A DNA stretch of 44,472 bases from the NCBI GenBank assembly GCA_001768615.1, contig MELE01000214.1:2913-47384 (forward strand), written 5' to 3'. Within the stretch, counting starts at the first letter, position 1; each line of letters starts with the position of its first letter. Of the stretch, positions 1-11,058 are shown piece by piece. The stretch is from Acidobacteria bacterium RIFCSPLOWO2_12_FULL_67_14b (GTDB lineage: Bacteria; Acidobacteriota; Vicinamibacteria; Vicinamibacterales; UBA2999). The position numbers and the translations under genes are program-made. The notes below the pieces were generated by a model. That model did not search any database and had not been told where the DNA came from. It saw only the letters and a list, made by a program, of their open reading frames with translations.

Positions 1-622
1 ACTCGCCTGGACCCATCAGCGTGTTCTCGATAATCCAGACGACGCCGTCGATCACCTCGCCGAGGTTGTGCGGCGGGATGTTCGTGGCCATGCCCACCGC
101 GATGCCGGTCGAGCCGTTGACCAGCAGGTTGGGATAGGTCGCCGGAAACACCGTGGGCTCGGTCGTCGTTTCGTCGAAGTTCGGGACGAAGTCTACCGTG
201 TCCTTGTCGAGGTCTTCCATCAGGCTTTCGGCGAGCGCCTCGAGCCTGGCTTCCGTGTAGCGATAGGCGGCCGGCGGGTCGCCATCGACCGAGCCGAAGT
301 TGCCCTGGCCGTCGACCAGGGTCTTGCGCATGTTGAAGTCCTGGGCCAGGCGCACGAGCGTGTCGTACGCGGGCTGGTCGCCGTGCGGGTGGTAGTTGCC
401 GATGACCTCGCCGATCACCTTCGCGCACTTGCGGTAGGCGCGGTTCGAGGCGAGCCCCATCTGGCTCATCGCAAAGAGCACGCGGCGATGCGCGGGCTTG
501 AGCCCGTCGCGAACGTCGGGCAGCGCCCGCCCGATGATTACGCTCATCGCGTAATCCAGGTACGAGCGCTTCATCTCGTCTTCGATGTTGACAAGCGTGC
601 GGGTTTGCTCGGTCTGCGGCAT
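1..622 (-). CDS. gyrA: DNA gyrase subunit A, 5' part only (runs off window start)
   Basis: Reverse-strand translation from CAT at 620-622: [52 protein letters not shown]..., the canonical GyrA N-terminus; adjacent to gyrB. Confidence 0.95.
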   Translation of the reverse strand, partial: MPQTEQTRTLVNIEDEMKRSYLDYAMSVIIGRALPDVRDGLKPAHRRVLFAMSQMGLASNRAYRKCAKVIGEVIGNYHPHGDQPAYDTLVRLAQDFNMRKTLVDGQGNFGSVDGDPPAAYRYTEARLEALAESLMEDLDKDTVDFVPNFDETTTEPTVFPATYPNLLVNGSTGIAVGMATNIPPHNLGEVIDGVVWIIENTLMGPGE

Positions 623-633
623 GGAAGGTCATC

Positions 634-660
634 GTAGGGCCCCCCTCAAAGGGGGGCCCT
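634..660. repeat. GTAG-footed perfect hairpin between gyrB and gyrA (terminator-like or REP-like)
   Basis: GTAG 634-637; AGGGCCCCCC (636-645) TCAAA GGGGGGCCCT (651-660), 10-bp perfect stem. Confidence 0.7.
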
Positions 661-667
661 GCAGGTA

Positions 668-3271
<2,604 letters not shown>

Positions 3272-3277
3272 TTATTA

Positions 3278-3302
3278 GTAGAGGCGGGTCTCCAGACCCG
3301 CC
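3278..3302. repeat. GTAG-footed hairpin repeat between dnaN and gyrB
   Basis: GTAG-A-GGCGGGTC-TCCA-GACCCGCC. Confidence 0.75.
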
Positions 3303-3309
3303 TGCAGTC

Positions 3310-4419
3310 TCAGACGCGCATCGGCATGATGACGTAGGTGTAGTCGTAGCCGTCGGCGCCCACGGGCTTCATCACGGCCTGGCTCACTTCGTCCTTGAGC
3401 TCGAGCGCCACGACTTCGGATTCGACAACGCCCAGGAAGTCGAGCACGTATTGGGCGTTGAAGCAGATGGTGAGCGACGGCCCGTTGTATTCGATGGCGA
3501 TGGGCTCGCGCGCTTCACCAAATTCAGGGCTGCTGGACGTGACCTCGACCTTGCCCTTGTCGAGAATCATCTTCACCGCGCGCGACCGCTCGTTCGAGAG
3601 GATCGCCACACGGCGCACCGCCTGGGTCAGGCGATCCCGCTCGAATTCCACGTGCTTGTCGTTGCCGCGGGGAATCACTTTTTCGTAGGCGGGAAACTGT
3701 CCGTCGATCATGCGCGAAATCAGGAGCCGCGGGCCGATTTCGAAGAACAAGTGGTTCTCGCCGCGCTCATACTTCACATCGACGTCGCCATCCGCGAGCA
3801 GGCGGCCGAGTTCCGCCAGCGTCTTCCGCGGCAGGATGGCCTTGATGTCGTCACCCTTTGTGCCCTCGTGCTTGACGATGACCAGCGCCAGGCGATGGCC
3901 GTCGGTGGCCACAAACGTCATCGAGTCGGGCTTGAGCACGAACTGCGCGCCATTGAGGTAGTAGCGCGTGTCTTCACCCGTGATCGCAAACTGTGTGAGT
4001 GCCACCATCTGCGCCAGCGACTTGCCCTTGATCGTGGCCTTCGCGCCGCCACCCGCTTCGGGAAGGCTTGGAAAATCTTCGCGCGGCAGCGCCGGCATCT
4101 TCGAGCTGAACTGCCCGCCCGACACTCGCACGGTCGTGCCGCCCTTGTCGGTTTCGATGTTGACGTCGCCGTCCGGCAACGCACGCACCACCTCATACAG
4201 TTTCTTTGCCGGCAGCGTGGCCGACCCCGGCTTCCCGACCACCGCTTCGCAACGGCTCCGCAGCGCCACCTCGAGATCGGTTGCCAGCAGCGTCACTTCG
4301 TTGCCCGAGGCTTCGAGCAACACGTTCGCCAGAATTGGAATGGTGTTCTTGCGCTCGACGATCTGCTGGAAAAATTGCAGTTCCCGCACAAGATCGGCTT
4401 TCCTGGCGACCAGTTCCAT
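3310..4419 (-). CDS. dnaN: DNA polymerase III subunit beta (sliding clamp)
   Basis: 369-aa ORF MELVARKADLVRELQFFQQIVERKNTIPILANVLLEASG... ending YVIMPMRV; between gyrB and dnaA. Confidence 0.96.
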   Translation of the reverse strand: MELVARKADLVRELQFFQQIVERKNTIPILANVLLEASGNEVTLLATDLEVALRSRCEAVVGKPGSATLPAKKLYEVVRALPDGDVNIETDKGGTTVRVSGGQFSSKMPALPREDFPSLPEAGGGAKATIKGKSLAQMVALTQFAITGEDTRYYLNGAQFVLKPDSMTFVATDGHRLALVIVKHEGTKGDDIKAILPRKTLAELGRLLADGDVDVKYERGENHLFFEIGPRLLISRMIDGQFPAYEKVIPRGNDKHVEFERDRLTQAVRRVAILSNERSRAVKMILDKGKVEVTSSSPEFGEAREPIAIEYNGPSLTICFNAQYVLDFLGVVESEVVALELKDEVSQAVMKPVGADGYDYTYVIMPMRV

Positions 4420-4489
4420 AGCGGATCTATCCTCTTAGAATTAAGGAAAAGGCGAAGACAATAAAGTATACAGGAAGTAGGTCCTGTTT

Positions 4490-4643
4490 ACTAAATTTCC
4501 AACCGCCGTAAAGCCTTTTGAATCAAATATTTAAACTGTGCATTTTTCTGTGGATTAAGGGCGGGTTGCCGGACACGATTTAAGGGGTCTTTCGCCCCAT
4601 CCACAGGGTTCCACAAAACGTTCACAGGTGAAGGTGTGGATAT
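4490..4643. promoter_or_regulatory. Candidate DnaA-box cluster / oriC part 1 (dnaN-dnaA intergenic)
   Basis: AT-rich stretch with TGTGGATTA (4549-4557), CCATCCACA (4597-4605), GGTTCCACA (4607-4615), TGTGGATAT (4635-4643), all near TTATCCACA. Confidence 0.6.
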
Positions 4644-6022
4644 TATTTAAATTGGTCCAATAACGTCTTAACCTGGTGGTCGAATTCAGGCGTTTTCTTC
4701 CGCATTTCCTCGACTTTTTTGATCGAGTGAATCACCGTCGAGTGGTGTTTTCCGCCAAAGCTCCGGCCAATCTCGGGTAGCGACGCGTGCGTGAGCGCCT
4801 TGCAGAGATACATGGCAATTTGCCGCGGCATCGCCACCGATTTGGAGTTATTGCGTGACTTGATCTCGGAGAGTTTAAGCTGGTAATACTCGGCCGTGAA
4901 TTTCTGAATCTGCTCGATCGTGACGGCCTTCTCTTCGTGATCGAGGACGTTGCGCAGCACATCCTGCGCCAGTTCGATCGTCAGCGACTGGTTCTTGAGC
5001 GACGCGTATGCGAGCAGGCGGATCAGCGATCCTTCCAACTCGCGGATGTTCGACTTGATGCGGCTCGCCATATACATCGCGACGTTGTCGGGCAGCGGCA
5101 CCGCCTCGCCTTCCGCCTTCTTCTTCAGGATCGCGACCTTGGTTTCGAGGTCCGGCGACTGGATATCCGCAATCAATCCCCATTCGAAACGCGAGCGCAG
5201 CCGCTCTTCCAGAGCGGGAATTTCATGGGGAGGACGGTCGCTGCTGATCACGATCTGCTTCTGCGCGTCGTGCAGCGCGTTGAACGTGTGGAAAAACTCG
5301 TTCTGCGTGCCTTCCTTACCGGAGACAAACTGGATGTCGTCGACCAGCAGCACGTCGACGCTGCGATAGCGCGAGCGGAAGTCGAGGATGCGATCGAAGC
5401 GCACCGCGTTGATCATCTCGTTCATGAATCGCTCGGACGAGATGTAGGTCAGCACGAGCCCGGGATGATGCTGCACCACGTAGTGGCCGATCGCGTGCAT
5501 CAGGTGCGTCTTGCCGAGGCCGACGCCGCCGTGGATGAACAGCGGGTTGTACGATCGCGACGGCGTCTCGGCCACCGCGCGGCAGGCCGCGTGCGCAAAC
5601 TGGTTCGACGGCCCGACGATGAACGAGTCGAATGTGTAGCGGGGAATAAGGCTGCCGACGCGCGCGGGCTCTTCCGCGATCGCCGGCGGCGCCTCGGTGA
5701 CCACGGCGTGGGGCGCCGCGACGGGCGTCGCCTCGACGTGTCTGGCTTCCGGCCTTCGCGACGCCCCGGCGCCGGCCGCGGCGTCAGGCACGAACACCAG
5801 CGTGGCTTCCGGGCGGCCCGCGTCCCTCAGCGCCTCGGCCAGCACCACCGAGTAGTGTTTGGGCAGCCACTCGACGAATAGCGGGTTTGGGACGCGTATC
5901 GAGAGCCGAGTCCCGTCATCGTCAAGCAGGCTCGTAGGCTTGAACCAGGTCGAAAAGCTGTGCCGCCCAACCTGTGCTTCGATCCGGCTGAGGACCCGGT
6001 CCCAGATGCTCGTGCTAGACAT
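4643..6022 (-). CDS. dnaA: Chromosomal replication initiator protein DnaA
   Basis: 459-aa ORF with FIHGGVGLGKTHLMHAIGH, LLVDDIQFVSGKE, FGGKHHSTVIHSIKKVEEM. Confidence 0.97.
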   Translation of the reverse strand: MSSTSIWDRVLSRIEAQVGRHSFSTWFKPTSLLDDDGTRLSIRVPNPLFVEWLPKHYSVVLAEALRDAGRPEATLVFVPDAAAGAGASRRPEARHVEATPVAAPHAVVTEAPPAIAEEPARVGSLIPRYTFDSFIVGPSNQFAHAACRAVAETPSRSYNPLFIHGGVGLGKTHLMHAIGHYVVQHHPGLVLTYISSERFMNEMINAVRFDRILDFRSRYRSVDVLLVDDIQFVSGKEGTQNEFFHTFNALHDAQKQIVISSDRPPHEIPALEERLRSRFEWGLIADIQSPDLETKVAILKKKAEGEAVPLPDNVAMYMASRIKSNIRELEGSLIRLLAYASLKNQSLTIELAQDVLRNVLDHEEKAVTIEQIQKFTAEYYQLKLSEIKSRNNSKSVAMPRQIAMYLCKALTHASLPEIGRSFGGKHHSTVIHSIKKVEEMRKKTPEFDHQVKTLLDQFK

Positions 6023-6071
6023 GCCTGTAAACAGCTACAAATAAAGAACTTATCTTCTCAGAAAACCCTGC

Positions 6072-6103
6072 TTTTCCACAAGGTTTTCCACAGGTGTGGA
6101 AAA
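6072..6103. promoter_or_regulatory. Candidate DnaA-box cluster / oriC part 2 (dnaA-rpmH intergenic)
   Basis: TTTTCCACA at 6072-6080 and 6084-6092, inverted TGTGGAAAA at 6095-6103, in the divergent dnaA/rpmH gap. Confidence 0.65.
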
Positions 6104-6138
6104 CTCCCTCCGGACCGAAGGGCAACTCTAACATGCAG

Positions 6139-6210
6139 ACCCGGGCTCGGGGCTCCGGGCGCCGGGATCTGATCGAGTTTCTTGCCGGAGCCCGGATCCC
6201 GGAGCCCGAT
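6139..6210. repeat. GGGCTCCGG-type palindromic repeat
   Basis: CCGGGCTCGGGGCTCCGGGCGCCGGGATC... GCCGGAGCCCGGATCCCGGAGCCCG; same words at 9288-9351, 28371-28402 and 34021-34083. Confidence 0.6.
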
Positions 6211-6267
6211 CGACCTTTACACGTCGAAACGTAGCGGCACATAATTGTAGGTTCGACCGAGGAGAAA

Positions 6268-6432
6268 ATGGCCAGATCCAAGAAGGGCAAGCGAACGTTT
6301 CAACCGAATACCCGGCGCCGCGCCAAAACGCACGGCTTCCTGGTTCGCATGGCAACCAAGGACGGCCGGCAGGTCTTGAAGCGCCGCCGCGCCAAGGGGC
6401 GCAAGCGCCTCACCGTTTCCGACGAGAAGTAG
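6268..6432 (+). CDS. rpmH: 50S ribosomal protein L34
   Basis: [54 protein letters not shown] (54 aa, below the ORF-track cutoff); upstream of rnpA. Confidence 0.96.
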   Translation: MARSKKGKRTFQPNTRRRAKTHGFLVRMATKDGRQVLKRRRAKGRKRLTVSDEK

Positions 6433-6453
6433 AGGCGGGTCTTTAGACCCGCC
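6429..6453 (+). repeat. GTAG-footed hairpin repeat overlapping rpmH stop
   Basis: GTAG-A-GGCGGGTC-TTTA-GACCCGCC; the TAG is the rpmH stop codon. Confidence 0.8.
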
Positions 6454-6465
6454 CTGGGGTAAGTC

Positions 6466-6798
6466 GTGCCCACGTTCCGTCCTGACGAACACGTTCGGAA
6501 ACGGGCTGATTTCGAGCTCATCTATAAGACGGGCTTCAAACGCTCCGGCCGCCTCATGACCATGATTACGCGAGACAGAGAGGCCGGACGCGCCCGTCTC
6601 GGTATTGCCGCCACCCGCAAGATGGGCGAGGCGGTCGAACGAAACCGCGCAAAACGGCTCGTCCGCGAGCTCTTTCGCCATCACAAGCCGGCCGGGAGCA
6701 TTGACGTGGTCGTCGTGCCCCGGCGCGAAATGCTCGATGCACCCTATGCCCGCGTCGAGGCCGAATTCCGGAACTTACTCAGCCGGCACCGTGGATAG
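6466..6798 (+). CDS. rnpA: Ribonuclease P protein component
   Basis: 110-aa ORF ...VRKRADFELIYKTGFKRSGRLMTMI...RNRAKRLVRELFR. Confidence 0.93.
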   Translation: MPTFRPDEHVRKRADFELIYKTGFKRSGRLMTMITRDREAGRARLGIAATRKMGEAVERNRAKRLVRELFRHHKPAGSIDVVVVPRREMLDAPYARVEAEFRNLLSRHRG

Positions 6799-7027
6799 AA
6801 TCGCGCTCGCGCTGATTCGCGTATACAAGATCGTGCTCTCGCCGCTGTTTGCCGGCAGTTGCAGGTACACGCCTGGCTGCGCGGATTACATGAGCGAATC
6901 GATCGCGCGCTTTGGATTCCTGCACGGCGGCTGGCTCGGCACCAAGCGCCTTTGCCGCTGTCACCCTTTCGGCGGACACGGATTCGATCCCGTCCCCCAC
7001 CAGATCACCAGATCAACAGGTCAATAG
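6791..7027 (+). CDS. yidD: Membrane protein insertion efficiency factor YidD
   Basis: GTG start; VDRIALALIRVYKIVLSPLFAGSCRYTPGCADYMSESIARFGFLHGGWLGTKRLCRCHPFGGHGFDPVP; overlaps rnpA end. Confidence 0.93.
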   Translation: MDRIALALIRVYKIVLSPLFAGSCRYTPGCADYMSESIARFGFLHGGWLGTKRLCRCHPFGGHGFDPVPHQITRSTGQ

Positions 7028-7035
7028 ATCATTAG

Positions 7036-8829
7036 ATGGAACGCCGAGTACTCATCGCAATAACACTGTCATTCCTGGTGCTGTTCCTCTTTCAGCGCTT
7101 TGTGATGCCTCCCGCCTCCGCGCCTCGAACCCCTGGCGCTACGGCGGGGCAGGCCCCCGTCACGCCGACCGCGCCAGGGAATACGTCCGGGTTAACGTCG
7201 CCGCCACTGACCGCCGGCAACGCTTCACCCGCTTCCGCCTCCGCTCGCGAGAGTTCTGGCGAGCTGCGGCGAGACCTCGCCGAAGCGGCCTCCGGCCGCG
7301 AAGGCGGGCCCGTTGCACCTGCCATTACCCTTGGCGAAACCGGCGAGCGCGAGATCGTCGTCGAGACGACGACCGTGCGAGCGGTGTTCACCAACCGCGG
7401 CGGAAGGCTCGTGCGCTGGACGCTCAAGGGCTATCGGAACGATGAAGGCGCGCCGCTCGAGCTCGTGCCCGATGGCGCCGGCCCCGACGCGGTGAAGCCG
7501 TTCTCGCTGGTGGTAGACGATGCCGACGTGACGTCGCGGCTGAACAACAGCTTCTACGTGGTGAAGGATGCTGCGGGTGGCGACAAACCTGCGGGTTTGG
7601 CGGCAGCCATCGACGCCACCGCCGAACCGCAATCGATCGTCTTCGAAATGAGCGCGGCCGACGGCCTCTCCGTCAAGAAGACCTTCACCGTGCAGCCGAC
7701 CGGGTACGTGGTTTCGTTCGCCGGCGTCGTGCAGCTCGGCCAGGCGCGGCTCAACCCGACTATCCACTGGGGGCCCGGCCTCGGCGACGACATCGCGCGG
7801 TCTCCGCCCGCGTCGTTCTTCTCGCCAAGCTACAACACGCCGGCGCAGCCCATCGTCTACAAGGAGGGCAAGGTCGAACGCGTGCCGCCCACGACGTCGG
7901 GATCGCAGGAAGGCGCGTTCCGCTATGCCGGCGTGGACGACCACTACTTCGTGTCGATTGTCCTCAACGACGAGGCGGCGGTCCCGTTCCGCATCGACTA
8001 TGCGCCGGTGAACGTGCCGCAGGCGTCCGACCCGGCCATCATCGGCAAGTACTCGGCGTACGCCATCCGCTACCAGTCGCCGCAGGAGCAATCGCGGTTC
8101 TTCTTCGGCCCCAAGGCCTTCGACGACCTGCGCGGCATTGATACCGAGCTCACGCGCGTCATCAACTTCGGCATGTTCTCGTGGCTCGCGGTGCCGCTGC
8201 TCGGCGCGCTGAAATGGGTCCACGGCTTCATCGGCAACTGGGGCTTTGCCATCGTCGTGCTCACGATCCTGATCAACATCGCGATGTTCCCGCTGCGGCA
8301 CAAGAGCGTGGTCTCGATGCGGAAGATGCAGGAGCTCCAGCCGCAGATGAAGGCGATCCAGGATCGCTACGCGAAGTTCAAGGTCACCGACCCCGAGCGC
8401 CAGAAGATGAACACCGAGGTGATGGCGCTCTACAAGGCCCGGGGCGTGAACCCCGCCAGCGGCTGCGTGCCGATGCTGCTCACCATGCCGTTCCTGTTCG
8501 CGTTCTACGCCATGCTGTCGCAGGCGATCGAGATCCGCGGCGCGCATTTCGTCGGCTGGATCAACAACCTGTCAGCGCCGGACCCGCTCTTCATCTCGCC
8601 GCTGATCATGGGCGCGACGATGTTCTGGCAGCAGAGAATGACGCCGACGACGATGGATCCGGCGCAGGCGAAGATCATGATGTTCATGCCCGTGATGTTC
8701 ACGTTCATGTCCCTGTCTTTCCCGAGCGGTCTTGTGATTTACTGGACGGTCAGCAACGTCTGGGGCATCGGGCAGCAGTACTTCACCAACTACCTGATTG
8801 GCAGCCCGGCGAAGCCGGCGGGCAAATAA
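7036..8829 (+). CDS. yidC: Membrane protein insertase YidC
   Basis: 597-aa ORF MERRVLIAITLSFLVLFLFQRF... NWGFAIVVLTILINIAMFPLRHKSVVSMRKMQELQPQMKAIQ. Confidence 0.96.
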   Translation: MERRVLIAITLSFLVLFLFQRFVMPPASAPRTPGATAGQAPVTPTAPGNTSGLTSPPLTAGNASPASASARESSGELRRDLAEAASGREGGPVAPAITLGETGEREIVVETTTVRAVFTNRGGRLVRWTLKGYRNDEGAPLELVPDGAGPDAVKPFSLVVDDADVTSRLNNSFYVVKDAAGGDKPAGLAAAIDATAEPQSIVFEMSAADGLSVKKTFTVQPTGYVVSFAGVVQLGQARLNPTIHWGPGLGDDIARSPPASFFSPSYNTPAQPIVYKEGKVERVPPTTSGSQEGAFRYAGVDDHYFVSIVLNDEAAVPFRIDYAPVNVPQASDPAIIGKYSAYAIRYQSPQEQSRFFFGPKAFDDLRGIDTELTRVINFGMFSWLAVPLLGALKWVHGFIGNWGFAIVVLTILINIAMFPLRHKSVVSMRKMQELQPQMKAIQDRYAKFKVTDPERQKMNTEVMALYKARGVNPASGCVPMLLTMPFLFAFYAMLSQAIEIRGAHFVGWINNLSAPDPLFISPLIMGATMFWQQRMTPTTMDPAQAKIMMFMPVMFTFMSLSFPSGLVIYWTVSNVWGIGQQYFTNYLIGSPAKPAGK

Positions 8830-8838
8830 GGGACGCAT

Positions 8839-9282
8839 ATGGCGACGGCGGATATCACGGCATTCGTGCAGAAGGTGGTCGACGCGATGGACCTGGATCT
8901 CGAGGCCACGGCCGAAGAGATGCCCGACGGGGTCCGCATCAATCTCAACGGCGAGGACGGCAACGTCCTGATCCGCCGGCAGGGCGAAGCGCTCGCGGCG
9001 CTGCAGCACATCGTCGCCGCCATCTATCGCCACGAGGCCTCGGAAGGCCGGCGCCTCGTCGTCGATTGCATGGGATACCGCAAGGGCAAGGACGATGAGC
9101 TGAGGCAGATGGCGATCTTCCTGGCGGGCAAGGCGAAAGACAGCGGCCTGGCGCAGGAGATCGGCCCGCTCAATCCCTACGAGCGCCGCATCGTCCACCT
9201 CGCGGTCGCGGAAGTCGACAAGGTGACGTCGGAAAGCATCGGCGACGCGTTCGAGAAAACGGTCATCATTTCGGTCAAGTAA
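8839..9282 (+). CDS. jag: Jag/SpoIIIJ-associated R3H-domain RNA-binding protein
   Basis: 147-aa ORF with KH-like part and R3H-like LNPYERRIVHLAVAEVDKVTSESIGD; follows yidC. Confidence 0.85.
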   Translation: MATADITAFVQKVVDAMDLDLEATAEEMPDGVRINLNGEDGNVLIRRQGEALAALQHIVAAIYRHEASEGRRLVVDCMGYRKGKDDELRQMAIFLAGKAKDSGLAQEIGPLNPYERRIVHLAVAEVDKVTSESIGDAFEKTVIISVK

Positions 9283-9287
9283 TCTGC

Positions 9288-9351
9288 CGGGCTCCGGCAT
9301 CCGGGCTCGGGGCTCCGGATATTCGCATTCTCGGAGCCCGGAGCCCGGCAA
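9288..9351. repeat. GGGCTCCGG-type palindromic repeat (jag-mnmE gap)
   Basis: CCGGGCTCCGGCATCCGGGCTCGGGGCTCCGGATATTCGCATTCTCGGAGCCCGGAGCCCGG. Confidence 0.65.
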
Positions 9352-10764
9352 ATGGTCTTCTCCACCTCAGACACCATCGTCGCAATCGCGACGCCGAGCG
9401 GCCGTGGCGGCATCGGCGTCGTTCGCCTGAGCGGCCCGGACGCCGCGCGAATCGCGGGCGCGCTCGTGGGCCGCGACAAGCCCTTCGAGCCCCGTCACGC
9501 CACCTTCGCGAAGCTCGTTGTGGAGTCCGGCTTCTCGACCGCCGAAGCCTCGGCGAAGGCGGTCAGCCGGACCAACAGCCTCCATCGCATCGGCGACGAG
9601 CTCGTCGTCACGGCGTTCCCGGCGCCGCAGTCCTACACCGGCGAAGACGTGGTCGAGATCTCTGCGCACGGTAGCCCCGTGGTGCTGTCCGCGATCCTCA
9701 CGCGCGCCATCGAAGCCGGCGCGCGGCTGGCCGAACCGGGCGAGTTCACCCTTCGCGCCTTTCTCAACGGCAAGCTCGATTTGATCCAGGCCGAGGCCGT
9801 CGCCGATTTGATCGATGCCGTCACGCCGCTCCAGGCGCGCGCGGCCTTCGATCAACTCGAAGGCACGCTCACGGTGGCCATCGGCGCCATCGAGGGCGCG
9901 CTCTTCGACGTGATGGCGCGGCTCGAGGCGTCGCTGGATTTTCCGGACGAGGGCTATCACTTCGTCGAGCCCGCGGCGGCGGTGGCGGCCATCGCGCAGG
10001 TGATGGCCGGCATCGACACGCTGCTCGCGCACGCGGCGCGGGGGCGGCTCGTCCGCGAGGGCGCGCAGGTGGCCATCGTCGGCGCGCCGAACGTGGGGAG
10101 GACGAGCCTGTTCAACGCGCTGCTCAACGCCAACCGCGCCATCGTGACGCCGATTCCGGGCACGACGCGGGACCTGCTGACCGAGCGCGCCGACATCGGC
10201 GGCCTGTCGCTGGGCTTGATCGACACGGCGGGCGTGCGCGAGGCGGCGGATCCGATCGAGCAGGAAGGCGTCTCACGCGCGCGCGGGACGCTGGCGGTTG
10301 CGGATTTGGTTCTGGTCGTGCTCGATCGATCGCGGGCGTTGTCGGACGACGACCGCGCGCTACTGGAACTGACGGCGTCACTGCCGCGACTGATCGTCGT
10401 GAACAAGATCGATCTTCCGGGGCTGTTGGATTTGACGACAAGCGGTTCCCTCCCGACAAGTAGTGCCAGCGTGAAGACCGGCGAAGGCCTCGACGCCCTC
10501 ATCGCCGAAATCGCCCGCGCGCTGAACGCCGGCGACTGCCGTCGCGATACCCCGGCGATCACGAACATCCGTCACACGCAGCTGCTCGAACGCGCGCGGG
10601 CGTCGCTCGCGCGCGCGAACACCGCGCTCGAGGGCGCCGTGTCGGAAGAGTTCCCGCTGGTGGATCTGCAGGACGCGTCCCATGCGCTGCAGGAGATCTC
10701 CGGGCGCCGGACGACGGACGATCTGCTGCGGCACATCTTCGAGAAGTTCTGCATCGGGAAGTGA
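9352..10764 (+). CDS. mnmE: tRNA uridine-5-carboxymethylaminomethyl GTPase MnmE
   Basis: 470-aa ORF: DTIVAIATPSGRGGIGVVRLSGP..., GTTRDLL, DTAG, NKID, C-terminal FCIGK. Confidence 0.95.
   Translation: MVFSTSDTIVAIATPSGRGGIGVVRLSGPDAARIAGALVGRDKPFEPRHATFAKLVVESGFSTAEASAKAVSRTNSLHRIGDELVVTAFPAPQSYTGEDVVEISAHGSPVVLSAILTRAIEAGARLAEPGEFTLRAFLNGKLDLIQAEAVADLIDAVTPLQARAAFDQLEGTLTVAIGAIEGALFDVMARLEASLDFPDEGYHFVEPAAAVAAIAQVMAGIDTLLAHAARGRLVREGAQVAIVGAPNVGRTSLFNALLNANRAIVTPIPGTTRDLLTERADIGGLSLGLIDTAGVREAADPIEQEGVSRARGTLAVADLVLVVLDRSRALSDDDRALLELTASLPRLIVVNKIDLPGLLDLTTSGSLPTSSASVKTGEGLDALIAEIARALNAGDCRRDTPAITNIRHTQLLERARASLARANTALEGAVSEEFPLVDLQDASHALQEISGRRTTDDLLRHIFEKFCIGK
9526..9571. repeat. In-frame palindromic repeat inside mnmE
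   Basis: TCCGGCT...GACCGCC...GGCGGTC...AGCCGGA nested inverted repeats. Confidence 0.6.
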
Positions 10765-11005
10765 CTTGGGACTCGCCCTTCGGGCTCGTGGGACTCGGCG
10801 CTCCCGCGCCTCGTAGGACTCGACGCTTCGCATCTCGTGGGACTCGGTCCTTCGGACTGTCGTAGGAGTCGCTCGCTCCGCTCGCTCCTTGGGAAGTGCG
10901 TTTTCCCCACGAACGAAGTGAGTCCGACGAGACGCGAAGCGGCGAGTCCCAGGAGTGAGAGCGAAGCCAAACGACTCCCACGAGGCGGCAAAGCCGCCGA
11001 GTCCT
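10765..11005. repeat. Composite GGACTCG hairpin array (copy 1)
   Basis: Tandem units CTCGT(G/A)GGACTCG + small hairpin, core AAGTGCGTTTTCCCCACGAACGAAGTGAGTCC, then inverted units. Confidence 0.75.
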
Positions 11006-11058
11006 GGATCAATGTAAGAATGAATGTAGATCTGGCTATAAGTAATACTTATCGATAA

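Noticed and set aside
636-660. Hairpin between gyrB and gyrA as a classical rho-independent terminator
   Set aside because: Perfect GC stem but no U-tract on either strand; grouped with the GTAG-footed repeats instead.
7225-8547. 440-aa - strand ORF antisense to yidC
   Set aside because: Shadow ORF with His/Arg/Leu-rich composition and no known motifs.
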